64,000 nt of DNA from the NCBI GenBank assembly GCA_958407995.1, contig CATYJU010000003.1, forward strand, positions 1 to 64,000, in the 5' to 3' direction. The notes under the pieces are model-generated. The model was not told the DNA's origin and searched no databases. It saw only the letters and a program-made list of their open reading frames with translations. Below, in pieces: positions 43,756 through 52,803 of the stretch. Positions within the stretch are counted from its first letter, which is position 1; the number at the start of each line of letters is the position of its first letter. The position numbers were made by a program, and so were the translations under genes. The DNA comes from an uncultured Collinsella sp. (GTDB lineage: Bacteria > Actinomycetota > Coriobacteriia > Coriobacteriales > Coriobacteriaceae).

Positions 43756-44667
43756 ATGCTCAATGCGCTGGTTTGGGCGCTTGCCTGTTTTGGCGTCGTC
43801 GCTGCCGATATTGTCCTGAGCATGGTTTTGTTCTCCGTGCTGGACATCGTGTCGGCGCTGACGGGTTTCCCGATCGACAACCTCGATATTCAATGGTTTC
43901 AAGCCGTCGCTCAGACGGCGTCGTTTTTGATGGCGCTGCTATGGTGGCGTTATTTGTGGCCGCGGTCGTTTATCGCGCGCTGGCAAGGTGAGCGTCCGCT
44001 TGGCGGGGGAGTGCGTAGCGCGTGGAAGCGCATTGCCTGCGTTATCGTGATCGGCTTGGCACTGCAGGTGGTCGTTGGCTACGTGACCGACGCCGTACTG
44101 TCATTGTTGCCCGAGGTCGCGGCCGATTACAGTGAACTTGTCGAGGAAACAGGCATGGGCGACACCAGCTATCTCGCCGTCCTGACTACGGTGCTCGGCG
44201 CTCCGTTTTGCGAGGAGCTGCTGGTGCGCGGCATCATTTTTGAGTTTTCGCTCCGAGCGTTTAACCCGCAGTGCCGCCCACTTTGGAAGCGCCGGCGCCG
44301 CGCGAACGCGCAGGACGGCGCCATAGTGCCCTGGGCGGCCCCGAGTGCCTGGGGTGTCGCCGCGGCAATCGTGCTGCAGGCGGCGATTTTCGGTTTTATG
44401 CACATGAACTGGGTGCAGGGTTGCTACGCGGGGGCCGCCGGCCTCATCTTTGGCTGGGTACTCGTGACCACCGGAAAGCTCCGCTACACGATTCTGCTGC
44501 ACTTTGCCTTTAATGCCGGGTCGTATCTCATGACGATGCTCTGGTTTGTGAACACGCCGCTCGACGTGGCAATTACGGTCGCTATCGCCGGCTTTGTGCT
44601 GGTAGAGGCGATGCGCTCGCTGCGCCACGCGTGTGGGATGGACGCAGCGAGCGCACCACTGCCCTAG
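43756..44667 (+). CDS. CPBP-family intramembrane metalloprotease
   Basis: A 303-residue membrane protein with about seven to eight helices and the CPBP/Abi motifs: EELLVRG (EExxxR) near residue 155, FGFMHMN (FxxxH) near 215 and LHFAFN (HxxxN) near 258. Family members include type II CAAX proteases and bacteriocin self-immunity proteins; no bacteriocin gene is nearby. The ATG at 43756 follows GGGAGGAGG. Its TAG stop shares a CTAG with the stop of the opposing ygiQ gene. Confidence 0.88.
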   Translation: MLNALVWALACFGVVAADIVLSMVLFSVLDIVSALTGFPIDNLDIQWFQAVAQTASFLMALLWWRYLWPRSFIARWQGERPLGGGVRSAWKRIACVIVIGLALQVVVGYVTDAVLSLLPEVAADYSELVEETGMGDTSYLAVLTTVLGAPFCEELLVRGIIFEFSLRAFNPQCRPLWKRRRRANAQDGAIVPWAAPSAWGVAAAIVLQAAIFGFMHMNWVQGCYAGAAGLIFGWVLVTTGKLRYTILLHFAFNAGSYLMTMLWFVNTPLDVAITVAIAGFVLVEAMRSLRHACGMDAASAPLP

Positions 44668-46799
44668 TTGCGCCTGCCGCCGCCGTTGGCGCCCTGACGC
44701 CCCTGGGCCGCGCGGTTGCGGCCTGCGGTGTTCTGCGCACGCGACATGCCGCCGTGGCCCTTGCTGCCTTTGGGTCCCTTGCCGGCGGCGCCACCGTGGG
44801 CCTTACCGCCCTTCTTGCCGGTGCCGTGTCCGCCGCCGGCAGACGTCTCGCCCGGGCGTGGCGGCACGGGGCGAATCAGGCAATGCTTGGTGTAGCCGAT
44901 CAGGTCGCGGCGGCCAGCCTTTTCCAGCGCCTCGCGTACCAGCTTGTAGTTCTCGGGCTTGCGATACTGGATAAGCGCGCGTTGCATGGCCTTCTCGTGC
45001 GGGTCGCGCGCCACATAGATCGGCTCCATGGTGCGCGGGTCCACGCCGGTGTAGTACATGCACGTCGACATGGTGGACGGGGTGGGGTAGAAGTCCTGCA
45101 CCTGTTCGGGCATGTAGCCCATGTCGCGCACGGCTTCGGCAAGGTCCACGGCTTCCTTCATGGTTGAACCGGGGTGGCTCGAGATCAGATACGGCACAAC
45201 ATACTGCTTGAGTCCATACTTGCGGTTCAGGCGCTCAAATTTGCGGCAGAACGCATCGTAGACGGCTCGGCTCGGCTTGCCCATCACGGACAGCACCGCG
45301 TCGCTCACGTGCTCGGGTGCCACGCGTAGCTGGCCCGAGACATGGTGTTCCAGCAGCTCGCGTAAAAACTCGTCCGAGGTATCGGCCATGGTGTAGTCAA
45401 AACGGATGCCGCTGCGCACGAAGACCTTCTTGACGCCCGGCAGCTGGCGCAGGTCGCGCAACAGCTGCGTGTAGCCGCTTTCGTCGACCACCATGTTCTT
45501 GCATACGCTCGGCCACAGACAGCGCTTGTTCTTGCACACACCGTGCTTGAGCTGCTTGTCGCAGGCGGGGCGGCTAAAGTTGGCCGTCGGTCCACCCACG
45601 TCGTTGATGTAGCCCTTAAACTCGGGATCGCGCGTGAGCAGCTCGGCCTCGCGCATGATCGAGTCGTGGCTGCGCATCTGCAACACGCGGCCCTGGTGGA
45701 AGGTGAGCGCGCAAAACGAGCACTCGCCAAAACAGCCGCGGTTGGAGCTAATGGAAAACTTGATCTCAGCAAAGGCCGGCACGCCGCCTGCCGCGTCGTA
45801 GTCGGGATGCCAATCGCGTGCGTAGGGGAGTTCGGCCACCTCGTCCATCTCGTCGGTGGTGAGTGTTGCCGACGGCGGGTTCTGCACCACGTACACGCTG
45901 TTGGGATATGGCTCTACCAGGCGATGCCCGGTGATGGGGTCCATATTCTGCTGCTGCACGTTAAAGCTGCGGGCGTAGTTGAGCTTGTCGGCGGCAAGGT
46001 CGTCCCAGCTGGGCAGCAGGTCGTAGTCGTAGACCTCGTCGAGCGAACCCGTGCGGTAAACGGTGCCGTTGATATAGGTGATCTGATCGACGGGCAGCCC
46101 CGCGTCGAGTGCGTCGGCGATCTCGACAATCGCGTGCTCGCCCATGCCGTAGATGAGGATGTCGGCGCCCGAGTCGAGCAGTACCGAGCGCTTAAGCTTG
46201 TCCTGCCAGTAGTCGTAGTGGGCCAGACGGCGCAGGCTCGCCTCGATGCCGCCGATGATGATGGGAGCGTCCTTAAACGTCTGGCGGATGAGGTTGCCGT
46301 AGACCGTGACGGCGCGATTGGGACGGCGCCCCTCCTCGCCGCCGGGCGTGTAGGCGTCGGTGTGGCGGCGATGCTTGGTCACCGAATAGTGGTTGACCAT
46401 GGAGTCCATGTTGCCGGCACTGACGAGAAAGCCCAAGCGCGGCTCGCCGAGCACGGTGATGCTGGCGGGGTCGGTCCAGTTGGGTTGGCAGATGATGCCC
46501 ACCTTGTAGCCGTGCGCGTCGAGTACGCGGCTGATGATGGCCATGCCAAAGCTGGGATGGTCCACATAGGCGTCGCCGCAGATGTAGACAAAGTCGCACT
46601 GGTCCCAGCATCGCGCGTCCATATCGGCGCGGCTGACGGGGAGGAACTTGTCGCGGCCCGGACGCCAGGGGCGCGTGGGCGCTGCTGGGGTATGCGTGGT
46701 GTGCCCACCCTGCGCCTTACCGCCGCGCTTTTGCTGCTGGCCCTGTTTGCCCTGCTGACTGCGCTGGTTGTTCTGAGCGTGCTGAGGCTTTTTTGCCAC
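44664..46799 (-). CDS. YgiQ family radical SAM protein
   Basis: Large radical SAM enzyme (711 residues) of the UPF0313/YgiQ family, whose reaction is unknown. The N-terminal domain is followed by the radical SAM core with the cluster motif CFGECSFCAL near residue 360. Family segments such as NDVGGPTANF and the Cys-rich CKNKRCLWPSVC follow. The C-terminal tail (about 640-711) is Gly/Lys/Arg-rich and low complexity. The GTG at 46799 is chosen for the GGGAGGG site just before it. Confidence 0.9.
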   Translation of the reverse strand: MAKKPQHAQNNQRSQQGKQGQQQKRGGKAQGGHTTHTPAAPTRPWRPGRDKFLPVSRADMDARCWDQCDFVYICGDAYVDHPSFGMAIISRVLDAHGYKVGIICQPNWTDPASITVLGEPRLGFLVSAGNMDSMVNHYSVTKHRRHTDAYTPGGEEGRRPNRAVTVYGNLIRQTFKDAPIIIGGIEASLRRLAHYDYWQDKLKRSVLLDSGADILIYGMGEHAIVEIADALDAGLPVDQITYINGTVYRTGSLDEVYDYDLLPSWDDLAADKLNYARSFNVQQQNMDPITGHRLVEPYPNSVYVVQNPPSATLTTDEMDEVAELPYARDWHPDYDAAGGVPAFAEIKFSISSNRGCFGECSFCALTFHQGRVLQMRSHDSIMREAELLTRDPEFKGYINDVGGPTANFSRPACDKQLKHGVCKNKRCLWPSVCKNMVVDESGYTQLLRDLRQLPGVKKVFVRSGIRFDYTMADTSDEFLRELLEHHVSGQLRVAPEHVSDAVLSVMGKPSRAVYDAFCRKFERLNRKYGLKQYVVPYLISSHPGSTMKEAVDLAEAVRDMGYMPEQVQDFYPTPSTMSTCMYYTGVDPRTMEPIYVARDPHEKAMQRALIQYRKPENYKLVREALEKAGRRDLIGYTKHCLIRPVPPRPGETSAGGGHGTGKKGGKAHGGAAGKGPKGSKGHGGMSRAQNTAGRNRAAQGRQGANGGGRRN

Positions 46800-46837
46800 G
46801 ATCCCTCCCGGTGTTTGTATGCTGCACGTAATTGTAA

Positions 46838-46870
46838 CCAGTCTTTTTGGGACGGGGCTAAAAAGACTGG
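46838..46870. repeat. Stem-loop with GGGACGGGG loop, copy 1
   Basis: CCAGTCTTTTT and AAAAAGACTGG form a perfect 11-base stem around GGGACGGGGCT. A second copy with another stem but the same loop type is at 55714-55744. Confidence 0.75.
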
Positions 46871-47067
46871 TGGAGTACACGAGCTGGCGGATCGGCGTGT
46901 CGATGCGGGTGCCGGCGCCGCGCCCGCTGTTTGTTTCCAGACTGTGTATCTGCGCGTTGGGGAACCCATCTCGCGCGCACGTCATGTTGTCAATGGGTTA
47001 CAGTATGAACGGCGGCTATGTTTCCGCCAACGCACGAGAGAGTCGTCAACAAGGAGGATGCACGACG

Positions 47068-47787
47068 ATGCAGCGTGCCAAACAGATATCGGAGTCTATT
47101 GAGCTGGGCATCATCTTGGCGCTCGCCGGTGGCTTTATGGACGTGTATTCGTACATTGGGCGCGACCATGTTTTCGCCAACGCGCAAACAGGCAACATCC
47201 TGCTCGTGGGAGTGAGCATCTCGGAGGGCAACTGGGCACTTGCGGGGCGCTACTTCTTCCCTGTGGTGTCGTTTGCCGTGGGTATTATGCTTGCCGATCT
47301 GGTACACGAGCGGTTTGGCAGCGTGATCCACTGGCGTCAGGTGACGGTGTTCTTTGAAGCCGTCATCTTGCTGGGCGTGAGCTTTATCCCGGGCGGCAAT
47401 TTCAACCTGCTCGCCAACTGCCTCACCTCGTTTGCCTGCGGCATGCAGGTCGAGAGCTTCCGCAAGATCCACGGTCACGGCATCGCTACGACCATGTGCA
47501 TCGGCAACTTGCGCAACGCGCTGCAAAACGTGGACGATTACATCATCACCCACAGGCGCGGCTTTTTGGAAAACGGCCTGCTGTACTTTGGCGTGATCTT
47601 TACCTTTGTGTTTGGCGCCGTGTTGGGCAACTGGTGTATTGAGCGCATGGGCCTGCACGCCATCGTCGTGGCGAGCTTGCTGCTGTTTGTCGCGTTTGCC
47701 ATCATGTTCATCGACCGCGAGCGTGACTTGCACAGGAAATGGGCCCGCATCATAGCTGACTGGCAGACCGCGAGTCTTAAGCGCTAA
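47068..47787 (+). CDS. DUF1275 (YoaK-like) membrane protein
   Basis: A 239-residue membrane protein with six or so helices. It shows the DUF1275 pattern: an N-terminal GGFMDVYSYI block, then FANAQTGNILLVGV, and later CGMQVESFRKIHGHGIATTMCIGNLRN. The function of the family is not established. The ATG at 47068 follows AAGGAGG at 10 bases. Confidence 0.88.
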   Translation: MQRAKQISESIELGIILALAGGFMDVYSYIGRDHVFANAQTGNILLVGVSISEGNWALAGRYFFPVVSFAVGIMLADLVHERFGSVIHWRQVTVFFEAVILLGVSFIPGGNFNLLANCLTSFACGMQVESFRKIHGHGIATTMCIGNLRNALQNVDDYIITHRRGFLENGLLYFGVIFTFVFGAVLGNWCIERMGLHAIVVASLLLFVAFAIMFIDRERDLHRKWARIIADWQTASLKR

Positions 47788-47800
47788 GGTGCATTTTCAT

Positions 47801-47847
47801 AACAACATTCAGGAGCCAGAAAAACTATCTAGCTCCTGAATGTTGTT
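47801..47847. repeat. 16-bp perfect stem-loop between convergent genes
   Basis: AACAACATTCAGGAGC and GCTCCTGAATGTTGTT pair perfectly around 15 bases. It lies between the DUF1275 gene and the minus-strand gene and may terminate both, although T-runs are weak. Confidence 0.7.
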
Positions 47848-47866
47848 ACGAACTGCTTTTTGCGAT

Positions 47867-48406
47867 TTATTCGAGATGCTCTTCAATCCGAGCCCTAAGA
47901 AGGGCAATGGCCGTAGGTATTCCGATTGCGGCGGCTAATTCGGCTTTATCCAAAACCTGTATGCTAAAGCACGATTGTTTATCACATTGAAGGACGATAA
48001 CTGAAGATAGTTTCACTTCTCGTTGGCTGAATATATCGTAATCTCCAAATAGGAAGTTACCTTTTATTGTGTAATTCGGTATGTTCGTTACGCACTTCAT
48101 CTCAAGTCTGTTTAGGCCATAATCAAACACCGCAACTTCCTCGTGGTCGATGATGAGCGCAACCCTGGGCATGTTGCTAAAACCGCCGTCGACGACAGTG
48201 AAGAGTTTTTCGTTTGCATCGTCATAAACGGTATATTTAAGACTCAATAGCTGTCCTAGTGGACCCGTGAACCCATGTTTTTTGATATTGAGGTTGTCTC
48301 CCGCTGGGTTGATGAGAGCCAGAGTATGCGGATAAGGGTTACCTTCAATTGAGATTTGATATTCGTTTGTAGCCGTCTTGCTCGATTTAGGACCACTAGC
48401 CACCAT
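47867..48406 (-). CDS. Hypothetical protein, possibly LURP-one/Tubby-like fold
   Basis: A 179-residue soluble protein, mostly alternating beta-strand patterns (GQLLSLKYTVYDDANEKLF, VALIIDHEEVAVFDYGL) with a short C-terminal helix. The pattern recalls LURP-one-related proteins, but this is only a shape-level resemblance. The gene is clearly richer in A and T than its neighbours and uses codons ending in A/T, which suggests recent acquisition. The ATG has a weak GAGGCG site. Confidence 0.65.
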   Translation of the reverse strand: MVASGPKSSKTATNEYQISIEGNPYPHTLALINPAGDNLNIKKHGFTGPLGQLLSLKYTVYDDANEKLFTVVDGGFSNMPRVALIIDHEEVAVFDYGLNRLEMKCVTNIPNYTIKGNFLFGDYDIFSQREVKLSSVIVLQCDKQSCFSIQVLDKAELAAAIGIPTAIALLRARIEEHLE

Positions 48407-48829
48407 GTGTCATCGCCTCGATCGAATTGGAACCGTCTTCTGCTTCGTGCGGAGAATTACGCTGTACGTTGCAGTAGATGCAGCTGCAATAACCGCATGG
48501 GCAATTTCTAACAAAATGAATGACGTTATTTGCTGCATGCATGTTATTAAATACAAAGTAAATACAAAGTATCTTTTTATAAACGTATTGTCAAACATAT
48601 ATTGCTAAAACAGAAACAATTTATAGACTGAGTCGGTCGTATTCTTTGGGCGATTGCTCCTATAATCTAGCCTTCGCTGCTGTCGGGAGGGAAGGACTAG
48701 GGCTCCGTTATTCTGTTGAAACGCTTTAACACCTTTGACGTTCTCACGCGTTTTTTGTTTCAAAAGCGTTAGGATGGTACTTATAGTGCGGGGCGTAACG
48801 GGTGCCCCGCGCACGATAGGAGGCTATCA
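48407..48829. other. AT-richer intergenic region upstream of fucO
   Basis: About 420 bases with no convincing gene. The AT-rich half (48530-48640) has a tandem AAATACAAAGTA word. Inverted AACGCTTT (48720-48727) and AAAGCGTT (48763-48770) sites are a possible LacI-type operator pair. TTTCAA and TTATAG (17-base spacer, about 48757-48785) may be the fucO promoter. Confidence 0.45.
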
Positions 48830-49996
48830 ATGGCTAATCGTTTCGTTCTCAACACCATCTCTTATCATGGTTCCGGCGCCATCAAGGAGATCCCCGGCGA
48901 GCTCCAGCGCCGCGGCTACAAGAAGATCTTCGTCTGCTCCGACCCCGATCTGGTCAAGTTTGGCGTTACCGCTAAGGTGACCGACGAGCTCGACGCTGCC
49001 GGCATCGCTTGGAGCCTCTACTCCGAGATTAAACCCAACCCCACGATCCAGAACGTCAAGGACGGCGTCGAGGCCTTCAAGGCCGCCGAAGCTGACGCTA
49101 TCGTGACCATCGGTGGCGGCTCCTCCATGGACACCGCCAAGGCCATCGGCATTATTATCAACAACCCCGAGTTCGCCGATGTCCGCAGCCTCGAGGGCGT
49201 TGCTCCCACTAAGAACCACGCCGTGTTCACCATCGCCGTGCCGACGACCGCCGGTACCGCCGCTGAGGTGACCATCAACTACGTCATCACCGACCCCGAG
49301 AAGGTCCGCAAGTTCGTGTGCGTCGACACCAACGACGCCCCCGAGGTCGCCGTCGTCGACCCCGACATGATGGCTTCCATGCCCGCCGGCCTGACCGCTT
49401 CCACCGGTATGGACGCTCTGACCCACGCCATCGAGGGCTACACCACCAAGGGCGCCTGGGAGCTTTCCGATATGTTCCACTTTGAGGCCATTAAGCTGAT
49501 CAGCGAGAACCTGCGCGACTCCGTTGCCGAGGCCAAGTCCGGTCAGCCCGGCTCCGGCCGCGAGGGCATGGCTCTTGGCCAGTATGTCGCCGGCATGGGC
49601 TTCTCCAATGTTGGCCTGGGCATCGACCACGCCATGGCTCACACCCTGTCTGCTCACTACGACACCCCGCACGGCGTCGCTTGCGCCATGCTGCTGCCGA
49701 TCGCCATGGAGTTCAACAAGCCGGTTTGCGCCGAGCGCCTGGCCAAGGTCGCCGTCGCCATGGGCGTTGACACCACGGGCATGAGCACCGACGAGGCCGC
49801 CGATGCTGCCATCGCCGCCGTCAAGCAGCTTTCCGCCGACGTGAACATCCCGCACGTCTGCGAGGCCATGAAGGCTGACGAGATTGAGGTCCTGGCCAAG
49901 GACGCCATGGCCGACGCCTGCTTCCCGGGCAACCCGCGCGAGGCGACGCTCGACGACGTCATCGAGCTCTTCAAGAAGATCTGCCCGGCTGCCTAA
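48830..49996 (+). CDS. fucO: Lactaldehyde reductase (iron-containing alcohol dehydrogenase)
   Basis: Fe-dependent dehydrogenase that reduces lactaldehyde to 1,2-propanediol during fucose or rhamnose fermentation. The 388-residue protein closely follows FucO: an N-terminal NAD fold with GGGSSMDTAKAIGI, PTTAGTAAEVTINYVI, and the metal residues in GMDALTHAIEGY, GLGIDHAMAH and DTPHG. The ATG follows ATAGGAGG. No fucose pathway genes are beside it. Very regular codon use suggests high expression. Confidence 0.93.
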   Translation: MANRFVLNTISYHGSGAIKEIPGELQRRGYKKIFVCSDPDLVKFGVTAKVTDELDAAGIAWSLYSEIKPNPTIQNVKDGVEAFKAAEADAIVTIGGGSSMDTAKAIGIIINNPEFADVRSLEGVAPTKNHAVFTIAVPTTAGTAAEVTINYVITDPEKVRKFVCVDTNDAPEVAVVDPDMMASMPAGLTASTGMDALTHAIEGYTTKGAWELSDMFHFEAIKLISENLRDSVAEAKSGQPGSGREGMALGQYVAGMGFSNVGLGIDHAMAHTLSAHYDTPHGVACAMLLPIAMEFNKPVCAERLAKVAVAMGVDTTGMSTDEAADAAIAAVKQLSADVNIPHVCEAMKADEIEVLAKDAMADACFPGNPREATLDDVIELFKKICPAA

Positions 49997-50003
49997 CTTG
50001 GTT

Positions 50004-50135
50004 CGGCGGGCCCCTGCCCGTTAGCCCCACAATCGTCCTCGGACATGTCGGAAGCCCCCGCTGCGCACTTCGTGCGGCGGGGGCTTCCTCCGTCCTGCGG
50101 AAAGATTGTGGGGCTAACGGGCAGGGGGCCCGCCG
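50004..50135 (+). repeat. Long hairpin element, copy 2 (after fucO)
   Basis: The arms CCTGCCCGTTAGCCCCACAAT and their complement pair almost perfectly over about 30 bases. The core contains CGTCCTCGGACATGTCGG, a hairpin built from AAGCCCCCGC and GCGGGGGCTT, and CTCCGTCCTGCGGAAAGATT. The core matches copy 1 (183-307, minus strand); the arms do not. It may end the fucO transcript. Confidence 0.85.
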
Positions 50136-50254
50136 GCTCGTTATCGTGGCGGGCGCAGTTCTGAAGAACTCAATGGGTCATCTCGCTAGGTAAAAAGATG
50201 GTTCGCGGTGGTATCGTTGCTGTGGGTTTAATTCGATATGAAAGGGTGACTTTG

Positions 50255-51283
50255 GTGTCCAAGATGGATTCTACGCTCTCCTATATTACTGACCAGTTGA
50301 AGGCGCTGACTTCTATTGCTTCGCCTACAGGCTATACCCGTGCGGCGACTGATTATCTGATGGAGACGTTGCGCGATATGGGCTTTGGGCCCGAGCGCTC
50401 CAATAAGGGCAATGTGCTCGTTGGGCTTGGTGGTGAGGGTGAGCCGCTCGTGTTGGCGAGCCATGTCGATACCCTGGGCGCCATGGTGCGTTCCATTAAG
50501 GACAATGGTCGCCTGCGCCCCACGACCCTCGGCGGGCATCAGTGGTCTACGGCCGATGGCGAGAACTGCACCGTTTATACGCGCGACGGCAATGTCTACA
50601 CGGGCGTGGTCCTCAATACCGAGCCTTCGGCGCATGTGGCCGATGAGCCGGTCAAGACCATCGAGAAGAACATGGAAATCCTGCTCGACGAGAACGTTGA
50701 CAGCAAGGACGATGTGCTCGAGCTGGGTATTCAAACCGGCGACATCATCGCTATGGATCCGCGCACCACGGTGACGGAGAGCGGCTACATCAAGAGTCGC
50801 TTCCTTGACGATAAGCTGTCCGCGTCGATTCTGCTGGGTTTGGCCCGCGCCGTCGCCGAAGGCGAGGTGACGCTTTCGCGCAAGGTTTCGTTGCTCTTTA
50901 CGGTGTACGAGGAGGTCGGCCACGGCGGTGCCTTTGTGCCGGCCGACACGCGCGAGATGATCAGCGTGGACATGGGCTGCGTGGGTGACGACCTGGGCTG
51001 CACCGAGCGCATGGTTTCGATTTGCGCCAAGGATTCGGGTGGTCCGTACAACTACGACCTGGTAACCACGCTGTCCAACATCGCGCGCGAGCTGGAGCTC
51101 GATTACGCCATCGATGTGTACCCGCATTACGGATCCGACGTCGAGGCCACGCTCTCGGCCGGCTACGACATTCGCCATGGTCTGATCGGCCCCGGCGTGT
51201 ACGCGAGCCACAACTACGAGCGCAGCCACATCGACGGCGTGCGCAATACCTACGAGCTGGTTCGCGCCTACGTTCAGCGCTAG
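50255..51283 (+). CDS. M42 family metallopeptidase (glutamyl aminopeptidase-like)
   Basis: Two-metal cytoplasmic aminopeptidase of 342 residues. Metal ligands and catalytic residues are in SHVDT (His, Asp), RFLDDKL (Asp), YEEVGHGG (catalytic Glu and metal Glu), SVDMG (Asp) and the final SHNYERSH (His). M42 enzymes build large ring assemblies that trim peptides. The GTG at 50255 is chosen for its AAAGGGTGA site; an ATG three codons later is possible. Confidence 0.9.
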   Translation: MSKMDSTLSYITDQLKALTSIASPTGYTRAATDYLMETLRDMGFGPERSNKGNVLVGLGGEGEPLVLASHVDTLGAMVRSIKDNGRLRPTTLGGHQWSTADGENCTVYTRDGNVYTGVVLNTEPSAHVADEPVKTIEKNMEILLDENVDSKDDVLELGIQTGDIIAMDPRTTVTESGYIKSRFLDDKLSASILLGLARAVAEGEVTLSRKVSLLFTVYEEVGHGGAFVPADTREMISVDMGCVGDDLGCTERMVSICAKDSGGPYNYDLVTTLSNIARELELDYAIDVYPHYGSDVEATLSAGYDIRHGLIGPGVYASHNYERSHIDGVRNTYELVRAYVQR

Positions 51284-51316
51284 GGGAGCAGTTTGCGACT
51301 CGGCTGACCAATCGCT

Positions 51317-51342
51317 AAGGCCCGATTTCTCGGGCCTTTTTT
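51317..51342 (+). terminator. Terminator after the M42 peptidase gene
   Basis: AAGGCCCGA and TCGGGCCTT form a perfect stem with a four-base loop and six T. Confidence 0.9.
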
Positions 51343-51385
51343 CGCTTTGGGTCGTTTAGTATTATGATGTATGTAATCTATTAAC

Positions 51386-51395
51386 TAAACGTTTA
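51386..51395. promoter_or_regulatory. Operator candidate TAAACGTTTA
   Basis: A 10-base perfect palindrome in AT-rich DNA, 27 bases before the HTH-HipA-like gene. Its position over the likely promoter suggests self-regulation by the HTH domain. Confidence 0.45.
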
Positions 51396-51421
51396 AATTA
51401 CTTAACGAGGTGATGCGGTGT

Positions 51422-52795
51422 ATGGATACGTCCGAGTACTTGTCTATGGGTGATGCTGCCCGCCTGCTGGGCGTTACGAAAGCCCGCATATCTCAACTTG
51501 CCGCATCGGGAACGCTCGCGTGCGATATTGTGGGCGGACGGAAGATGGTCGAGTACAATTCCGCGGTCGCTTATCAAAAGGTCCGCAAACGTGGACGCCG
51601 TCCTGCGGCCGATGTGGGGCGCAAGTTTACGCTGATGTCCGCCGATTACGAGGTTGCGCGTGTCTCATTTGATCCGACGCGTGAGTTTCCCTTCGAAATC
51701 GCCGAGGTCCTCGATGCGCAACGAATGCCGTTTGGCACGTGCTCGAGCTCTTCTCCTACGGTGAATAAACGGGAGCTCAACGTGTGGTGGAGCCATCGGT
51801 CGGTGCCTGACGTCCGCCCTGGGCTTATTTCGCGCTACCGCGAGCTGGGGATTGCTAACGGCGTTGAGGTGCCGGTTCAGTGCCTGGGTCTATCACTTTC
51901 GGATTGTTATTGGCTGCGGCCGACCGATTGCGCCGAACTCAAATGGCAAAACATTAATTACTTTGAGAACGAGTTTGAGCGATCGGCGCCCGAGGGGCGT
52001 TCGGGTTGGCTGGAGGGCATCGGTCTTAAAAATCCCGACAACACATCCGAGGGCGAGCTTCCTAAATCGTGGATGATTCGCAACGGTGTTCGCGTTCTGG
52101 TCAAGGGGTGTGGCGTGGACGACCAACGACCCTTTAACGAGGCGGTCGCAACAGCTCTGCATCGTCGTTTGCTTTCCAAGGGGGAGTTTGTTCCTTACAC
52201 GGTTGAGCGCATGTTCGATGGCCCTGCGTGTCTGTGCGACGACTTTCTTGATGGCCGCGAGGAATACGTTCCGGCTGTTTACGTTAAGGGCGCACTTGCT
52301 AGCCAGCGGGGAAACTCGACATACGATCGATGCTGTCGCTACCTTGGCAAGCATGGTGCCGATGAGGCCGCTGTGAGAAGGTCTATGTCGCAGGTGATTG
52401 TCTGCGATGCCCTTTTGGCCAACAGCGACCGCCATTGGCGAAACTTCGGCATCATCCGCAATGTCGATACCCTGGAGATAAGGCCTGCTCCGCTGTTCGA
52501 TAGCGGCAATTGCCTGTGGTACAACGTACCAACTGCCGTGCTCGCAGCTGGGGAGTTTGGGTTTTCCGCTAAGCCGTTTGGGCCCGACCCTTCCGTCCAG
52601 CTGGCGCTTGCGGACTCACTCGATTGGTTCGACGCATCGAGACTGGACGGATTTGTTGATGAGGCAATCGAAATTCTTTCGCAGAGCGAATGGGTGACGG
52701 CGGAGGGTCGACTCGAGGCCATTCGCCGCGGCCTCGAGCGTCGCATAATCGAGGTTAGTGCCGCTGTTGAGGTACTTCGACACGTGCGGCGATAA
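51422..52795 (+). CDS. HTH domain fused to a HipA-like kinase domain
   Basis: A single 457-residue chain. Residues 1-60 look like an excisionase/MerR-type HTH (LSMGDAARLLGVTKARISQLAASG) with a basic end (KVRKRGRRP). The C-terminal part (about 215-440) has HipA-like kinase features: a candidate ATP Lys in RVLVKGCG, the catalytic loop NSDRHWRNFGII and the metal-binding PLFDSG. The middle 60-210 segment was not recognised. In classic HipBA the DNA-binding HipB is a separate small gene; none is seen here. The ATG at 51422 follows CGAGGTGA. Activity as a toxin or kinase is inferred only. Confidence 0.75.
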   Translation: MDTSEYLSMGDAARLLGVTKARISQLAASGTLACDIVGGRKMVEYNSAVAYQKVRKRGRRPAADVGRKFTLMSADYEVARVSFDPTREFPFEIAEVLDAQRMPFGTCSSSSPTVNKRELNVWWSHRSVPDVRPGLISRYRELGIANGVEVPVQCLGLSLSDCYWLRPTDCAELKWQNINYFENEFERSAPEGRSGWLEGIGLKNPDNTSEGELPKSWMIRNGVRVLVKGCGVDDQRPFNEAVATALHRRLLSKGEFVPYTVERMFDGPACLCDDFLDGREEYVPAVYVKGALASQRGNSTYDRCCRYLGKHGADEAAVRRSMSQVIVCDALLANSDRHWRNFGIIRNVDTLEIRPAPLFDSGNCLWYNVPTAVLAAGEFGFSAKPFGPDPSVQLALADSLDWFDASRLDGFVDEAIEILSQSEWVTAEGRLEAIRRGLERRIIEVSAAVEVLRHVRR

Positions 52796-52803
52796 ACCCG
52801 CGG

